A stretch of DNA of 64,000 bases, taken from NCBI RefSeq assembly GCF_020193575.1, contig NZ_JADYVD010000008.1:103808-167807 (forward strand), given 5' to 3'. Position 1 is the stretch's first letter, and the number at the start of each line of letters is the position of its first letter. The position numbers and the translations under genes were made by a program. Shown here one piece after another: positions 9,848 through 19,326 of the stretch. Under the pieces are notes generated by a model, which did not search any database, was not told the DNA's origin, and saw only the letters and a list, made by a program, of their open reading frames with translations. Origin of the DNA: Ensifer sp. IC4062. GTDB lineage: Bacteria; Pseudomonadota; Alphaproteobacteria; Rhizobiales; Rhizobiaceae.

Positions 9848-10567
9848 ATGCAATCGACGCCTCACATTGCCGTTGTGGATGATCATCGCGATATTCGCGA
9901 CCTGGTAGGGAAGTATCTAACACAGCAGGGCTACCGCGTTTCCCTCGCGGAAAGCGGCGAAGCGCTTCGACGTCTTCTGGAAAAAGGCGCCCCAGATCTC
10001 GTCGTGCTGGACATCATGATGCCCGGTGAGGATGGACTGACGGTCTGCCGGCAGTTGCGCACGACCACAGAGCTGCCGGTCATCTTTCTGACGGCGATGG
10101 CGGACGGGACTGATCGAATCGTCGGCCTGGAACTCGGCGCCGACGATTACATTACCAAGCCATTCAACCCGCGCGAACTCCTGGCAAGAATCCGGGCGGT
10201 GCTGCGGCGTGTCAACAGCCTTCCTCCCCAGCGCGGGAGGATCAAAGCCAAGACCATCCGCTTCGATATCTGGGAACTCGACACTGGACGTCGGGAGCTC
10301 GTCGGACGCGATGGCGTCAGCGTGGCGTTGAGCACGGCGGAGTTCCGGCTGCTCAACGCCTTTCTGGAACACCCCGGTCTGGTCTTGAGCCGCGACCAGC
10401 TACTTGATCTGACAGCAGGGCGAGCCGCCGAAAGCTTCGATCGCAGCATCGACAACCAGGTGAGCCGGCTGCGCAAGAAGATCGAGAGCGACCCGAAAAA
10501 TCCATCTTTGATCAAGACGCACTGGGGTGGAGGATACAGCTTCGTGGCGGAGGTAGAAGCCTACTGA
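9848..10567 (+). CDS. OmpR-family response regulator
   Basis: A 239-residue response regulator. The receiver domain (1-120) shows the acidic pair DD at 11-12, the phospho-acceptor Asp55 in VVLDIMMPGEDG, Thr in FLTAMAD and Lys in ITKPFNPREL. The C-terminal winged helix runs from about 140 and ends WGGGYSFVAEVE. Start 9848 (MQSTPHI) is chosen because the receiver begins immediately. The stop overlaps the kinase start (TGATG), so the two are translationally coupled. It probably controls a nearby operon, the oxidoreductase cluster at 12911 being the obvious candidate; that link is inference. Confidence 0.93.
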   Translation: MQSTPHIAVVDDHRDIRDLVGKYLTQQGYRVSLAESGEALRRLLEKGAPDLVVLDIMMPGEDGLTVCRQLRTTTELPVIFLTAMADGTDRIVGLELGADDYITKPFNPRELLARIRAVLRRVNSLPPQRGRIKAKTIRFDIWELDTGRRELVGRDGVSVALSTAEFRLLNAFLEHPGLVLSRDQLLDLTAGRAAESFDRSIDNQVSRLRKKIESDPKNPSLIKTHWGGGYSFVAEVEAY

Positions 10568-12003
10568 TGCGATGGTGGAGGAAGAGCCTCGCGGCTCAGT
10601 TCATCTGTTTTCTGTTGATGGCGCTTGTGTTGTCGCAAGTGATCGGGTTTCTGATCTCCTGGGACGAACGCGACAAGGCTTTGCGTGCGGCATCGAAGGG
10701 TGAGTTCTTGAGCCGCACGGCGTCGCTTGCAACTCTGCTCGAGTCCATTCCTCCAGGTTTCCATACCGATGTCCTGCGGGCAAGCGGAACGACGTACACA
10801 CGCTTTTGGATGTCGGGACAGGATCCCGTCGATGCTGTCGCTTGGCGAAAACAGGCAGTTGCGCAATTGGAGGAACCGCTACCCAATCTGCTCCCAGCCT
10901 ATCGCCAGTCCGGGCTAACCTCGGCTGCGCCAGCCAAGACGCCGTCACACAAGGGTCTCCAGCTTTTCGAGAGGGCAATTGCCTCCGAGGGCTGGACGCG
11001 CCTTTCTACCGACGTATGGAGTCTGCCCCGATTTGCCAAGTTTCTCCCGCTTGGCGAATCCCACGGCATGGGGCTTGCGGTCCAACTCAGCGACGGGCGC
11101 TGGCTGAACTCCGTCTATCGCAAGACGATGCCGAATCCTTTCTGGAATACGCAGTCGCTCGTCTCGCTCGCCGTCACCGCGACAACGCTTGCGTTGATCG
11201 GCGTGTTCGTCGCTAACCGCATGGCGAGACCCATGCGCCGGTTGGCTGGCGCTGCGGAGGCTCTCGGCAGGGGCCAATCCGTCGAGCCACTACCGGAGAC
11301 CGGCCCCGATGATATCCGCAGGACGACGGAGGCCTTCAACCGGATGCAGGCGCGACTGACGCGCTTCGTCGAGGACAGGACGCGCATGCTCGCTGCCATC
11401 AGTCACGATCTTCGAACGCCGCTTACCTCGCTGCGTCTGCGGGCTGAATTCGTGACGGATAGCGACGCTCAGCAGAAAATGATGGCGACGATCGACGAGA
11501 TCCAGACGATGACGGAGGCAGCGCTTGCCTTTGCGCGCGAGGAGGCCGTGACGGAGCCAACACGCACCGTCAATTTGACGGCTTTGATCGAAAGCCTCTG
11601 TGACGACCTCGCTGACCTCGGGCAGAATGTGACATTCCTGGATAGTCCCAAGATCACCTATCGCTGCCGTCCGGACGGGCTCAGGCGTGCCGTCCGCAAC
11701 CTGATCGAAAACGCCGTACGCTACGGCAACGAGGCTCGCGTGCAGCTCAACGAGACGCCCTCTTCCGTCCGGATTGTCATTGAGGATAAAGGACCTGGGG
11801 TTCCCGAAGCGGACTTCGAGCGTGTTTTTGAGCCATTCTTCCGGCTGGAGTCCTCGCGAAATCGCGAAACAGGCGGCGTTGGCCTGGGCCTGTCGATCGC
11901 ACGGGCAACCGTTCGCCACCACGGCGGCGACATCACCCTCTTACGACTGGAGGAGGGCCTGAGGGCGACGATAACACTTCCCAGGTCCGATCGGGGCGTT
12001 TGA
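10567..12003 (+). CDS. Membrane sensor histidine kinase
   Basis: A 478-residue kinase partner of the preceding regulator. A transmembrane helix at about 10-30 and another at 198-217 (VSLAVTATTLALIGVF) bracket a periplasmic sensor of about 165 residues. A HAMP linker (about 218-270) follows. The phospho-acceptor is His280 in AAISHDLRTPL. The ATPase domain has N-box NLIENAVRYG, G1 EDKGPGVP and G2 GGVGLGLSIA. The layout matches EnvZ-type kinases. The signal is not deducible. The start overlaps the regulator stop by one base. Confidence 0.93.
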   Translation: MRWWRKSLAAQFICFLLMALVLSQVIGFLISWDERDKALRAASKGEFLSRTASLATLLESIPPGFHTDVLRASGTTYTRFWMSGQDPVDAVAWRKQAVAQLEEPLPNLLPAYRQSGLTSAAPAKTPSHKGLQLFERAIASEGWTRLSTDVWSLPRFAKFLPLGESHGMGLAVQLSDGRWLNSVYRKTMPNPFWNTQSLVSLAVTATTLALIGVFVANRMARPMRRLAGAAEALGRGQSVEPLPETGPDDIRRTTEAFNRMQARLTRFVEDRTRMLAAISHDLRTPLTSLRLRAEFVTDSDAQQKMMATIDEIQTMTEAALAFAREEAVTEPTRTVNLTALIESLCDDLADLGQNVTFLDSPKITYRCRPDGLRRAVRNLIENAVRYGNEARVQLNETPSSVRIVIEDKGPGVPEADFERVFEPFFRLESSRNRETGGVGLGLSIARATVRHHGGDITLLRLEEGLRATITLPRSDRGV

Positions 12004-12168
12004 AGCGCTACCTATGTTGGCTTAATAGGAGTTCCTTCCGGCGGCCCCCCCGCGCGGATGGTGGCAACCGTACCGTCGAGATCGGCGACAAGCGCATACA
12101 GATTCCGGCTGAAATGGCGATGCGTGCGGCCGCGCCCTCCCCTGGTTGCGACGGCCCACATCGGTTTT

Positions 12169-12432
12169 TCAGCTTGTGTGCTGCAAGGACGATTGCACGC
12201 CGCCGGCCTGAGCCGGGGCTTGCTTCAGGCACGGCGCTTGTTTTTCGACGCTTGCGGTCTGAGCTGCGCAAGTGTCTTCGGTAAAGTCAGCCGTCGGAAC
12301 AATCATCGCGGCGCAGAGGATCGAAGCTGCGCTCAGAAGCAAACCCGCCAGCACATTCGCCGCCGGCCGTGCAACAGCTTCACGGCGATCAAAAAGATAA
12401 GCAGGCTCTCTCTCGGCGAGTTTACGTTTCAT
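12169..12432 (-). CDS. Small single-pass membrane hypothetical protein
   Basis: An 87-residue reading from MKRKLAERE with one hydrophobic segment (NVLAGLLLSAASILCAAMIV, about 27-46) and a Cys-containing C-terminal tail. AGAAGG lies upstream of this ATG. It is convergent with the histidine kinase gene. Composition and the single helix argue for a real small membrane protein, but I do not recognise a family, and it may be a chance frame. Confidence 0.45.
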   Translation of the reverse strand: MKRKLAEREPAYLFDRREAVARPAANVLAGLLLSAASILCAAMIVPTADFTEDTCAAQTASVEKQAPCLKQAPAQAGGVQSSLQHTS

Positions 12433-12910
12433 GCCCAGGGGACCTTCTTGACGCATGAGTTGATGGTCAAAGCTTAGCCGAAACTTGTCGCAATATTTTC
12501 CCAGCTACGATGGTAATTTGTATCGGGATGTGTCGGGCGCCTACTTGCGCGGCCGGAACTATAAATTCAAAGCCATATGGCGGCCGGAATATGCGTCAAA
12601 TAAAACTTAGCAGAGCCGGGTATTCAGCCGTGGCACTTCCGCCAGGGCAGCTCGCGCGGACGGAGCAAAGGCCGAGTGCGCCAAACCAATCGCCGGACCG
12701 TGGGGCTCTCGGTCGCCCTGCGCCTGTGGACCCAGGCGACCAGCCTGTTTGGCGCGCGGCCTCATCCAGCATGCTTTTGAGATAATTCGTTACAACTCGG
12801 CCGTTCCCGCGGCAAATCTCTGCGACAAACGACGACTATCCTTCGGTTCTCGAAGCGATCTGCATCAGAGGCATTCGCGCTCCCTGCAGCCGACAATTCC
12901 GAGGACTATT
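12433..12910. other. Intergenic stretch upstream of the oxidoreductase operon
   Basis: About 480 bases with no supported gene. It should contain the promoter of the cytochrome c / 2Fe-2S / molybdopterin operon. I see no clear operator, riboswitch or terminator. Confidence 0.4.
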
Positions 12911-13303
12911 ATGAAGAACAAGCATCTGATCTCCGCCTGCATTCTCGGCGTCCTGCTCTGTCCCGACGCGAATCTGGCACAAGAGCCGGCCGCTGCCGAG
13001 GGCGAGAGGCTTTTCCGCAGCCGCTGCGCTTCCTGCCACAGCGTAAACACGGGCGAGAATCGTGTCGGACCGCATCTATCCGGGCTCGTCGGGCGCACAG
13101 CCGGCAGTATCGAAGGCGCTCGCTACTCGAAGGCGCTCAGCGCGTCGGGCTTCGTCTGGGACGAAGAACGTCTGCAGGCATACTTGAACAATCCACGCCA
13201 AGTCGTGCCGGGCACCACGATGATCGTCAGCATTCGCGACGCGGCGCAGCGTTCGGCCATCATCTCCTACCTGCGAGACATTTCCGGGGAGACGACCCGG
13301 TGA
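12911..13303 (+). CDS. Periplasmic class I c-type cytochrome
   Basis: A 130-residue monohaem cytochrome c. It has a Sec signal peptide (hydrophobic ISACILGVLLCP, cleavage near NLA-QEP). The haem site is CASCH at 39-43 and the probable distal ligand is Met104 in VPGTTMIV. Start 12911 (MKNKHL) gives the correct signal length; the frame is open farther upstream without a family match. It precedes the iron-sulfur and molybdopterin subunits by 54 bases. In such three-gene sets the cytochrome accepts electrons from the molybdenum dehydrogenase and passes them to the respiratory chain. Confidence 0.92.
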   Translation: MKNKHLISACILGVLLCPDANLAQEPAAAEGERLFRSRCASCHSVNTGENRVGPHLSGLVGRTAGSIEGARYSKALSASGFVWDEERLQAYLNNPRQVVPGTTMIVSIRDAAQRSAIISYLRDISGETTR

Positions 13304-13357
13304 CGTTCAAGCAATCGCTGGCGGTTCGCCGCCGCTAACCAGACAAGGAAACATGTC

Positions 13358-13828
13358 ATGGCTCGATTGACCATCAATGGCGAGACGCGGGATATCGAGG
13401 TGGATCCCGAGACCCCGCTTCTCTGGGTACTGCGCGAGCAGGCAGGTCTGACCGGCACCAAATTCGGTTGCGGAATAGCGCAGTGCGGCGCCTGCACAGT
13501 CCACATAGACGGTGTTGCGACCCGCTCTTGCGCGATGCCGGTCAGTGCGATAGCGCAAGATCAACAGATCGTGACGATCGAAGGTCTGTCCGAGGACGGT
13601 TCCCATCCGGTCCAGCAGGCATGGCTGGCGCTCGACGTTCCGCAATGCGGCTATTGTCAAGCCGGCATGATCATGGCGGCCGCAGCCCTGCTCAACAGCA
13701 CACCGAAACCGAACGACGACGATATCAGCGCCGAGATCACCAACATTTGTCGCTGCGGCACCTATAACCGCGTCCGCGCCGCCATCAAGCTCGCCGCCGA
13801 AACCGCCAGCGCATCCCAGAAAGGATGA
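13358..13828 (+). CDS. iorA: 2Fe-2S subunit of a molybdenum hydroxylase (IorA-like)
   Basis: A 156-residue small subunit of the xanthine dehydrogenase/isoquinoline 1-oxidoreductase family. The N-terminal plant-type ferredoxin domain has [10 protein letters not shown], and the C-terminal helical [2Fe-2S] domain has CGYCQAGMI and CRCGTY. All eight cluster cysteines appear present. It moves electrons from the molybdenum centre toward the cytochrome. The gene sits 54 bases after the cytochrome and 10 bases before the large subunit, clearly one operon. The gene symbol reflects the family; substrate may be an aldehyde or N-heterocycle. Confidence 0.93.
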   Translation: MARLTINGETRDIEVDPETPLLWVLREQAGLTGTKFGCGIAQCGACTVHIDGVATRSCAMPVSAIAQDQQIVTIEGLSEDGSHPVQQAWLALDVPQCGYCQAGMIMAAAALLNSTPKPNDDDISAEITNICRCGTYNRVRAAIKLAAETASASQKG

Positions 13829-13838
13829 GGACCTGACC

Positions 13839-16010
13839 ATGACAGTCGCAATCTTTTCGCGCCGCAAATTCCTCATTGGTACTGCCGCTGCGGCCGGCGG
13901 CCTCTCCCTCGGCTTCCATGTGCCCTTCGCTGCGCAGGCTCAGGAGAGATCCGCCATTCAGCCCGAGGTCAATGCTTGGGTTTTGATCCGCCCGGACGAC
14001 ACCGTCGTCATCCGCATCGCACGCTCGGAAATGGGTCAGGGAACGCTCACCGGTCTCGCCCAGCTCGCCGCCGAAGAGCTCGACTGCGACTGGTCGAAGG
14101 TGACCACCGAATATCCGACCCCCGGAGACAGCCTGAGGCGCAATCGCATCTGGGGCAGTTTCGCTACGGGCGGCAGCCGAGGCATCCGGGAGTCCCACGA
14201 ATATGTGCGCCAGGGCGGAGCCGCCGCTCGCGAAATGCTCGTTGCAGCGGCAGCGACCCTCTGGAAAGTGCCCGCGAATGAATGCTCGGCCGCAAACAGT
14301 GTCATTACCCACGCTTCCTCGGGACGGACCGTGACATACGGCGCGGTGGCTTCACTCGCTGCCCAAATGCCGCCGCCAACCAATGTGCGCTTGAAGAATC
14401 CGAAGGACTGGAAGATCGCGGGAAAGCCGCTGCCGCGGCTCGATACGCCTGACAAGCTGACGGGTAAGCAGGTCTATGGTGTCGATCTGAAGCTGCCCGG
14501 CATGTTGAACGCCGCGATCAAAGCGTGCCCGGTCTTCGGCGGCAAGGTCGCGAGCTTCGATGCGGCGGCCGCATCTGGAATGCCGGGCGTGCGGAAGATC
14601 GTTCAGGTCGATGAAACGGCCGTTGCCGTCGTCGCGGATACCTGGTGGCAGGCGCATTCTGCTCTCAATGCGCTGCCGATCGTTTGGGACGAAGGCCCCA
14701 ACACAAACGTCACCAGTGAAACGATCGCCTCAATGCTGAGAGAAGGACTGGACGCAGAAGACGCAGTCGTTGGCACGGCGATTGGGGACGCACGGGCAGC
14801 ACTTGCCGACAGCGCCAAGGTCGTCACGGCTACCTATTCTTTTCCATACCAGGCCCATGCCACCATGGAGCCGATGAACGCCACGGCGCGATATACGACG
14901 GATAAATGCGAAGTCTGGGTGCCGACCCAGAATGGAGAGGCGAGCCTTGTCGCTGCCGCCGAAGCCTCTGGCCTGCCGATCGAGCAATGCGAGGTAAACA
15001 AGCTGCATCTTGGCGGCGGCTTCGGGAGGCGTGGCGCTTACCAGGAATATGTCCGTCAGGCCGTGAGGCTCGCCAAAGAATTCCCGGGTACCCCCGTGAA
15101 GCTTATCTGGTCGCGCGAAGAGGACATGCTCCATGGGGCCTACCACCCGGTAACACAATGCCGCTTCAGTGCGGCGCTCGACGCCAGCGGTACCGTGGCT
15201 GCCCTTCACATGCGCATCAGCGGTCAGTCCATTCTCTGGCCGCTTCGCGCCGAAGTGCGCGAAACCGGTCGCGATCCGGCGGTCTTTCAGGGCTTGAGGG
15301 ATGGCGGGACGGAAGACGCCTTCGGCTACACCATTCCAAACCTGCTGATCGACCATGCGATGCGCAATCCGCCGGTCCCCCCCGGCTTCTGGCGTGGCGT
15401 GAATCTCAATCAGAACGCGCTTTATGTCGAATGCTTCATTGATGAACTCGCACACGAAGCGGGGACCGACCCGCTCGACTTTCGACGAAAGCTGCTCGTC
15501 AACCATCCGAAACACCTCGCCGTTCTGGAGGCAGTCGCCGAACGCGTCGGTTGGGAGAAGCCGCCAGGAAACGGCATTCATCGCGGTCTTGCCCAGATTA
15601 TGGGCTTCGGCAGCTATGTAGCAGCCGCGGCAGAAGTCTCCGTCACCGACGGCCAGCTCAAGATCCACCGCATCGTCGCGGCGACGGACCCTGGCCACAT
15701 CGTCAATCCCGCCCAGGCTGAGCGGCAGGTGGAGGGCTCGTTCGTCTACGGTCTTTCCGCCTGTCTCTTCGGCGAGTGCACGATCAGCGGCGGGCGCGTT
15801 GAACAAGAGAATTTCGATACCTACGAGGTCATGCGTATGGACCAGATGCCGGCCGTCGAAACCATTCTCATGCCATCGGGCGATTTCTGGGGTGGTGTCG
15901 GAGAGCCGACAATCGCCGTTGCCGGACCGGCAGTCCTAAACGCGGTCTTCGCCGCCACCGGCAAGCGAATCCGACAGCTGCCTTTGAAGAACAACAACCT
16001 TGGCGTTTGA
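13839..16010 (+). CDS. iorB: Molybdopterin-binding subunit of a xanthine-dehydrogenase-family enzyme (IorB-like)
   Basis: A 723-residue catalytic subunit. It begins with a twin-arginine signal (SRRKFLIG then an Ala/Gly-rich h-region, cleavage near AQAQE), so the complex is periplasmic. Family motifs include RSEMGQGTLTG, the molybdopterin region HLGGGFGRRG, GFWRGVN, and GGVGEPTIAVAGPAV near the C-terminus, where the Glu is the usual catalytic base. Length and single-chain layout fit the IorB/aldehyde dehydrogenase class rather than XdhB. The 2Fe-2S partner carries no signal and would be co-exported. The true substrate cannot be told from sequence. Confidence 0.92.
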   Translation: MTVAIFSRRKFLIGTAAAAGGLSLGFHVPFAAQAQERSAIQPEVNAWVLIRPDDTVVIRIARSEMGQGTLTGLAQLAAEELDCDWSKVTTEYPTPGDSLRRNRIWGSFATGGSRGIRESHEYVRQGGAAAREMLVAAAATLWKVPANECSAANSVITHASSGRTVTYGAVASLAAQMPPPTNVRLKNPKDWKIAGKPLPRLDTPDKLTGKQVYGVDLKLPGMLNAAIKACPVFGGKVASFDAAAASGMPGVRKIVQVDETAVAVVADTWWQAHSALNALPIVWDEGPNTNVTSETIASMLREGLDAEDAVVGTAIGDARAALADSAKVVTATYSFPYQAHATMEPMNATARYTTDKCEVWVPTQNGEASLVAAAEASGLPIEQCEVNKLHLGGGFGRRGAYQEYVRQAVRLAKEFPGTPVKLIWSREEDMLHGAYHPVTQCRFSAALDASGTVAALHMRISGQSILWPLRAEVRETGRDPAVFQGLRDGGTEDAFGYTIPNLLIDHAMRNPPVPPGFWRGVNLNQNALYVECFIDELAHEAGTDPLDFRRKLLVNHPKHLAVLEAVAERVGWEKPPGNGIHRGLAQIMGFGSYVAAAAEVSVTDGQLKIHRIVAATDPGHIVNPAQAERQVEGSFVYGLSACLFGECTISGGRVEQENFDTYEVMRMDQMPAVETILMPSGDFWGGVGEPTIAVAGPAVLNAVFAATGKRIRQLPLKNNNLGV

Positions 16011-16226
16011 CGGGTGGTGGCGAAGACCGCATCGCGCGCTGCAGAGGCGCCCTTCAACGGTGTGCTGCATGAGACCGCCCGTTGGCCCTCCGCGCAAGCT
16101 TCACACTCAGTCGGCGGAACGGCCATATCTTAAAGCTCCGCAAGCTTCTGGAGTGAATGCCGGTCATTTTCGACGAAGGTCTGAACGGCACTCTCGGCAT
16201 CGTAAGGACGCACGACGGACTGCGTC

Positions 16227-16490
16227 CGGGACCTTGTCGATGTTTCCGTCATCGCGGCTGCCCTCCGACGATCTCGTAGTGATTGCCGATGCCGCAGGCG
16301 ACGGCATCGGACTGGCGTGGCTTCCCCACTGGCTGATCCGTGGCCACTTGCGTGCAGGCGATCTCACGGAACTATGAGGCGACCGCCCAAGCATTACGAT
16401 CGAATGCTATGCGGTCTGGTCAGCTGCCGAATACCTACCGCTGCCTTCCAAGCCTGCTACCGGCCGTGCTTGCCACCGAACTTCCCAAAT
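16227..16490 (+). pseudogene. C-terminal remnant of a LysR-type regulator
   Basis: The reading DAAGDGIGLAWLPHWL followed by RGHLRAGDLTEL matches the end of the LysR effector domain. A stop at 16377 is followed in another frame by CYAVWSAAEYLPLPSK, the usual final strand. The helix-turn-helix part is absent. It lies just after the molybdopterin operon and is probably the remnant of a regulator once in this position. Confidence 0.65.
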
Positions 16491-16555
16491 GACTGGAGGT
16501 CTGAGGTGCTGACTTCACTACCATCTTCGGTTAAGTGGATGAGCGGTTCGTGGGA

Positions 16556-16918
16556 CTAGCGGCGTTCAGAAGGGCGAAGGAGGTATCCTATCGCAAAGCC
16601 GATCCCGGCAAACAACAAAAGGCTACCGAATGTCCCGCGATGTGCGTGTTTGCGGCGTTCGGCGTCACGTATGGCTGGTACATCGACGACTTCAGTACGT
16701 GGACGATCGAGGCCCGAGGCGACTTCCTCATGCCAGCGACCGGTGGCGTCCTGGAATTCGATGTTTTCGGTCGAACCGGTGAGCTCATGCTGATCAGCCG
16801 CGATTTGAGCTGCGGCAAGAGCGTCGGCGTGGCTTGGGAAGGTTTCAGAAAAGACGTCACCGACTTTGTACGCCCACCCGCCGTCGTGCTCTACTATCTC
16901 ATACTGTACCTTCGCCAT
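16556..16918 (-). CDS. DUF2188-like protein with C-terminal membrane helix
   Basis: A 120-residue protein starting MAKVQYEIVEHDGGWAYKV. The first 60 residues read as a small alpha/beta module of the DUF2188 type (YKVGDVFSETFPSHADALAAA). The end has one hydrophobic helix (FGSLLLFAGIGFAIGYLL) followed by RPSERR, suggesting a tail anchor. GGGAG lies upstream of the chosen ATG; the longer frame to 17137 has no family features. It is near and co-directional with the ku genes but about 290 bases beyond them, so co-transcription is uncertain. Confidence 0.65.
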   Translation of the reverse strand: MAKVQYEIVEHDGGWAYKVGDVFSETFPSHADALAAAQIAADQHELTGSTENIEFQDATGRWHEEVASGLDRPRTEVVDVPAIRDAERRKHAHRGTFGSLLLFAGIGFAIGYLLRPSERR

Positions 16919-17205
16919 GCCGCTGCTCCCGTCAGAATAAAGCAAAAACATCCGGGCAGTGCCCTTGGTTCCGCACGGCCTCAGTTGGACCGGTGTAAAG
17001 AACCGCTGCATCGTGCCTGGACGGCCTTCTGCGAATATGAGGACATCACACCGAAGAAGATGGCTGGGGTCATTGGAACCAAGCGCCCGCGCTTCGATCT
17101 TTTTGGTAGACGCCTCAACGAAGGAGGGCGCTACCAACCCCCGAAGCAGACAACCTCACGACACACACTCGGCCCGACCTGCCCACGAGTTGATTGTTCC
17201 TAGTT

Positions 17206-18027
17206 CTATTTACTCTTGCCGCCAGACTTCTTTTCGAGGCTGTTCTTGAGCGCCGACATCAGGTCGATCACGTTGCCGGTGTAGGCAGGCTCTTCACCCT
17301 TGCCTTTGCCTTTCGGCTTTGCGCCCTTCTTGGCCGACTTGCGCTTGCTCTCAATGATTTCCTTGAGCTTTTCCTGCACCGGGTCTTGGACCATGTCCGG
17401 GTTCCAGGGTTTGCTTCGCTCCTCGATCAGCGATGTGACCAGGCTCATCAGTTTGGGATCATTGTCGCCGTCGCCGATATCGCCAAAATAATTTTCCGGC
17501 TTCCGCACCTCGTCGCCGTAGCGGAGCGTCCAGACGACGATGCCTTTGCCGCATGGCTCGAGCATCACAGCTCGCTCGCGTCGGCCGAGGACAAGCCTGG
17601 ATATGCCGACGACCTTCTCCGCCTCCATCGCGTCACGGATGACGCTGAACGCCTCGTGGCCGACCTCGTCGGATGGCGACAGGTAGTGGGGCTTCTGCAG
17701 CCAAACCCATTCGATCGTGTCGCGCGGCACGAACTTTTCAATGTCGATTGTCCGGGCGCTTTCGAGCGTGACACTCTCCAACTCCTCTTCCTCGATCACC
17801 AGGAAGTCGTTTTCGCCGCGTTCGTATCCCTTCGCCTCGTCTTCTTCATCGACTTCCTTGCCGGTCTCAGCGTCGACGTACCGGGAGACGACGCGATTGT
17901 TCGTCTTCCGGTTCAGGGTGTGAAAGCGGACCTTTTCCGCCTCACTGGTCGCCGGCATCATCGAAACAGGGCAGGTCACGAGCGAGAGCTTGAGATAGCC
18001 TTTCCAATACGGGCGTGGGGGCGCCAT
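17206..18027 (-). CDS. ku: Bacterial Ku protein
   Basis: A 273-residue Ku, the homodimeric ring that binds DNA ends in non-homologous end joining and recruits the LigD ligase. The core is typical: WKGYLKLSLVTCPVSM at the start, HTLNRKTNNRV, KGYERGENDFLVIE, and LRYGDEVRKPENYF. The C-terminus is Lys-rich (KSAKKGAKPKGKGKGEE), the usual DNA-binding extension. It follows the second ku gene by 12 bases on the same strand. No ligD is in the window. Confidence 0.95.
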   Translation of the reverse strand: MAPPRPYWKGYLKLSLVTCPVSMMPATSEAEKVRFHTLNRKTNNRVVSRYVDAETGKEVDEEDEAKGYERGENDFLVIEEEELESVTLESARTIDIEKFVPRDTIEWVWLQKPHYLSPSDEVGHEAFSVIRDAMEAEKVVGISRLVLGRRERAVMLEPCGKGIVVWTLRYGDEVRKPENYFGDIGDGDNDPKLMSLVTSLIEERSKPWNPDMVQDPVQEKLKEIIESKRKSAKKGAKPKGKGKGEEPAYTGNVIDLMSALKNSLEKKSGGKSK

Positions 18028-18039
18028 CGTTCAACTCCG

Positions 18040-18948
18040 TCAACTTGCCCGGCGACGCTGAGCGGCCGCGCTCTTCGCGGCGGTCTTCGCCTTTGCAGCG
18101 GCCGAGCGGGTTGCTTTCGATCGTCCCTTGGCCGCGGCCTTGCTGGCGCGTCGCTTCGGTTCGGCCGCAGCCTTGATGCCGGCGCTCTGGCGCAACGCCT
18201 CCAGCAACTCGTTGGGTTTCGACACTTTCGGAGGAGCGCGCTTCGGCAGGGTCTTGCCGTCCATCTTGGCCTTGACCAGCTCGGCGAGTGCAGCCTCATA
18301 CCGATCGTCGAACTCGTCGGCGGAGAAGGTGCCCTTCTTGATGCCGATGATGTGCTTGGCGAGGTCGAGCATTTCGCCCTTGATCTTGATGTCGGGAATT
18401 TCCTTGAAGGCCTCCTTGGCGCTCCGGACCTCGTAGTCGAAGTTCAGGGTCGTCGCGATCAAGCCTTTCTCGTGCGTGCGGACCAGCACGGTGCGCATCC
18501 GCCGGAAGAGAACCGTTTGGGCGATGGCGGCGACCTTCTTCTTATGCATGCCGTCGCGCAACAGCGCGTAAGCCTCCGCGCCCATCTTGTCCGGCGTCAG
18601 ATAGTAGGGGCGGTCGAAATAGATCTTGTCGATGTCATCGCACGTGATGAACGCTTGGACACGCAGGGTCTTGTCGCTCTCCGGGACTGCCGCGGCGACT
18701 TCCTCCGGCTCGAGCACCACATACCTGTCGTTGTCGAGCTCGTAGCCCTTGACCTGATCTTCCTTCTCCACCGGCTTGCCGGTGGCGCTGTCGACGAATT
18801 CGCGCCGCACCCGGTTGCCGGTTTCTCGGTTCACGGTGTGAAAGGAGATGCGCTCGGAGGTCGAGGTGGCGGTGTAGAGCGCCACTGGCGCGGTTACCTC
18901 GCCAAACCGAATATACCCCTTCCATTGGGCTCGCCCTGCGACTGCCAT
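18040..18948 (-). CDS. ku: Second bacterial Ku protein
   Basis: A 302-residue Ku paralogue. Core features are WKGYIRFGEVTAPVALY, HTVNRETGNRVRREF, VKGYELDNDRYVVLEPEE and FDRPYYLTPDKMG. The C-terminal 55 residues are Ala/Lys/Arg-rich and resemble a histone H1-like tail, longer and more basic than in the neighbour. Many rhizobia carry several ku genes, and adjacent pairs are known in Sinorhizobium. The two products could form a heterodimer; that is inference from tandem arrangement. Confidence 0.95.
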   Translation of the reverse strand: MAVAGRAQWKGYIRFGEVTAPVALYTATSTSERISFHTVNRETGNRVRREFVDSATGKPVEKEDQVKGYELDNDRYVVLEPEEVAAAVPESDKTLRVQAFITCDDIDKIYFDRPYYLTPDKMGAEAYALLRDGMHKKKVAAIAQTVLFRRMRTVLVRTHEKGLIATTLNFDYEVRSAKEAFKEIPDIKIKGEMLDLAKHIIGIKKGTFSADEFDDRYEAALAELVKAKMDGKTLPKRAPPKVSKPNELLEALRQSAGIKAAAEPKRRASKAAAKGRSKATRSAAAKAKTAAKSAAAQRRRAS

Positions 18949-19134
18949 GGCTCACTCCTCAGGCATTTACATAACCCGAGGGAGTCAACAGAATCCCTTT
19001 CTCTTTGTTCCGGTGAACGACAAATCTTTTCAAGGATTTTCGCGTAAGAGCTCACAGGCCGCGGCGACGCGTTGGCGGGCCGCTCGTCGAGAATGCGTCC
19101 GGTCTCAGCCCCCGCTCAATATCTTTCCTTCCAG

Positions 19135-19326
19135 ATGGCAGATGCCGCGACAGGAAAGGCGGCACGCCTGGATGAGATAATCGCGATGGGCTGCGATATC
19201 TGCGCCGTCGGCCACGACAAATATGTGCTTGGCGAGATCGAGGTACTGGATGCGGAAACGGACGGGCTGGACCCGCGCTTCGACCCGTTGCGGCCCCTGG
19301 ACAAGATCGCGGGGGGTCTGGAGTGA
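19135..19326 (+). CDS. Small hypothetical protein, uncertain start
   Basis: A 63-residue reading (MADAATGKAARLDEIIAMGC) with coding-like GC at third positions and a balanced acidic composition, ending LDKIAGGLE. No convincing ribosome binding site precedes 19135; in-frame starts at 19093 or 19072 are alternatives. It may be the tail of a lost larger gene. No function is recognised. Confidence 0.35.
   Translation: MADAATGKAARLDEIIAMGCDICAVGHDKYVLGEIEVLDAETDGLDPRFDPLRPLDKIAGGLE

Noticed and set aside
17194..19047. 617-codon plus-strand frame over the ku genes
   Set aside because: Leu/Arg/His-rich mirror of the two Ku proteins, without family features.
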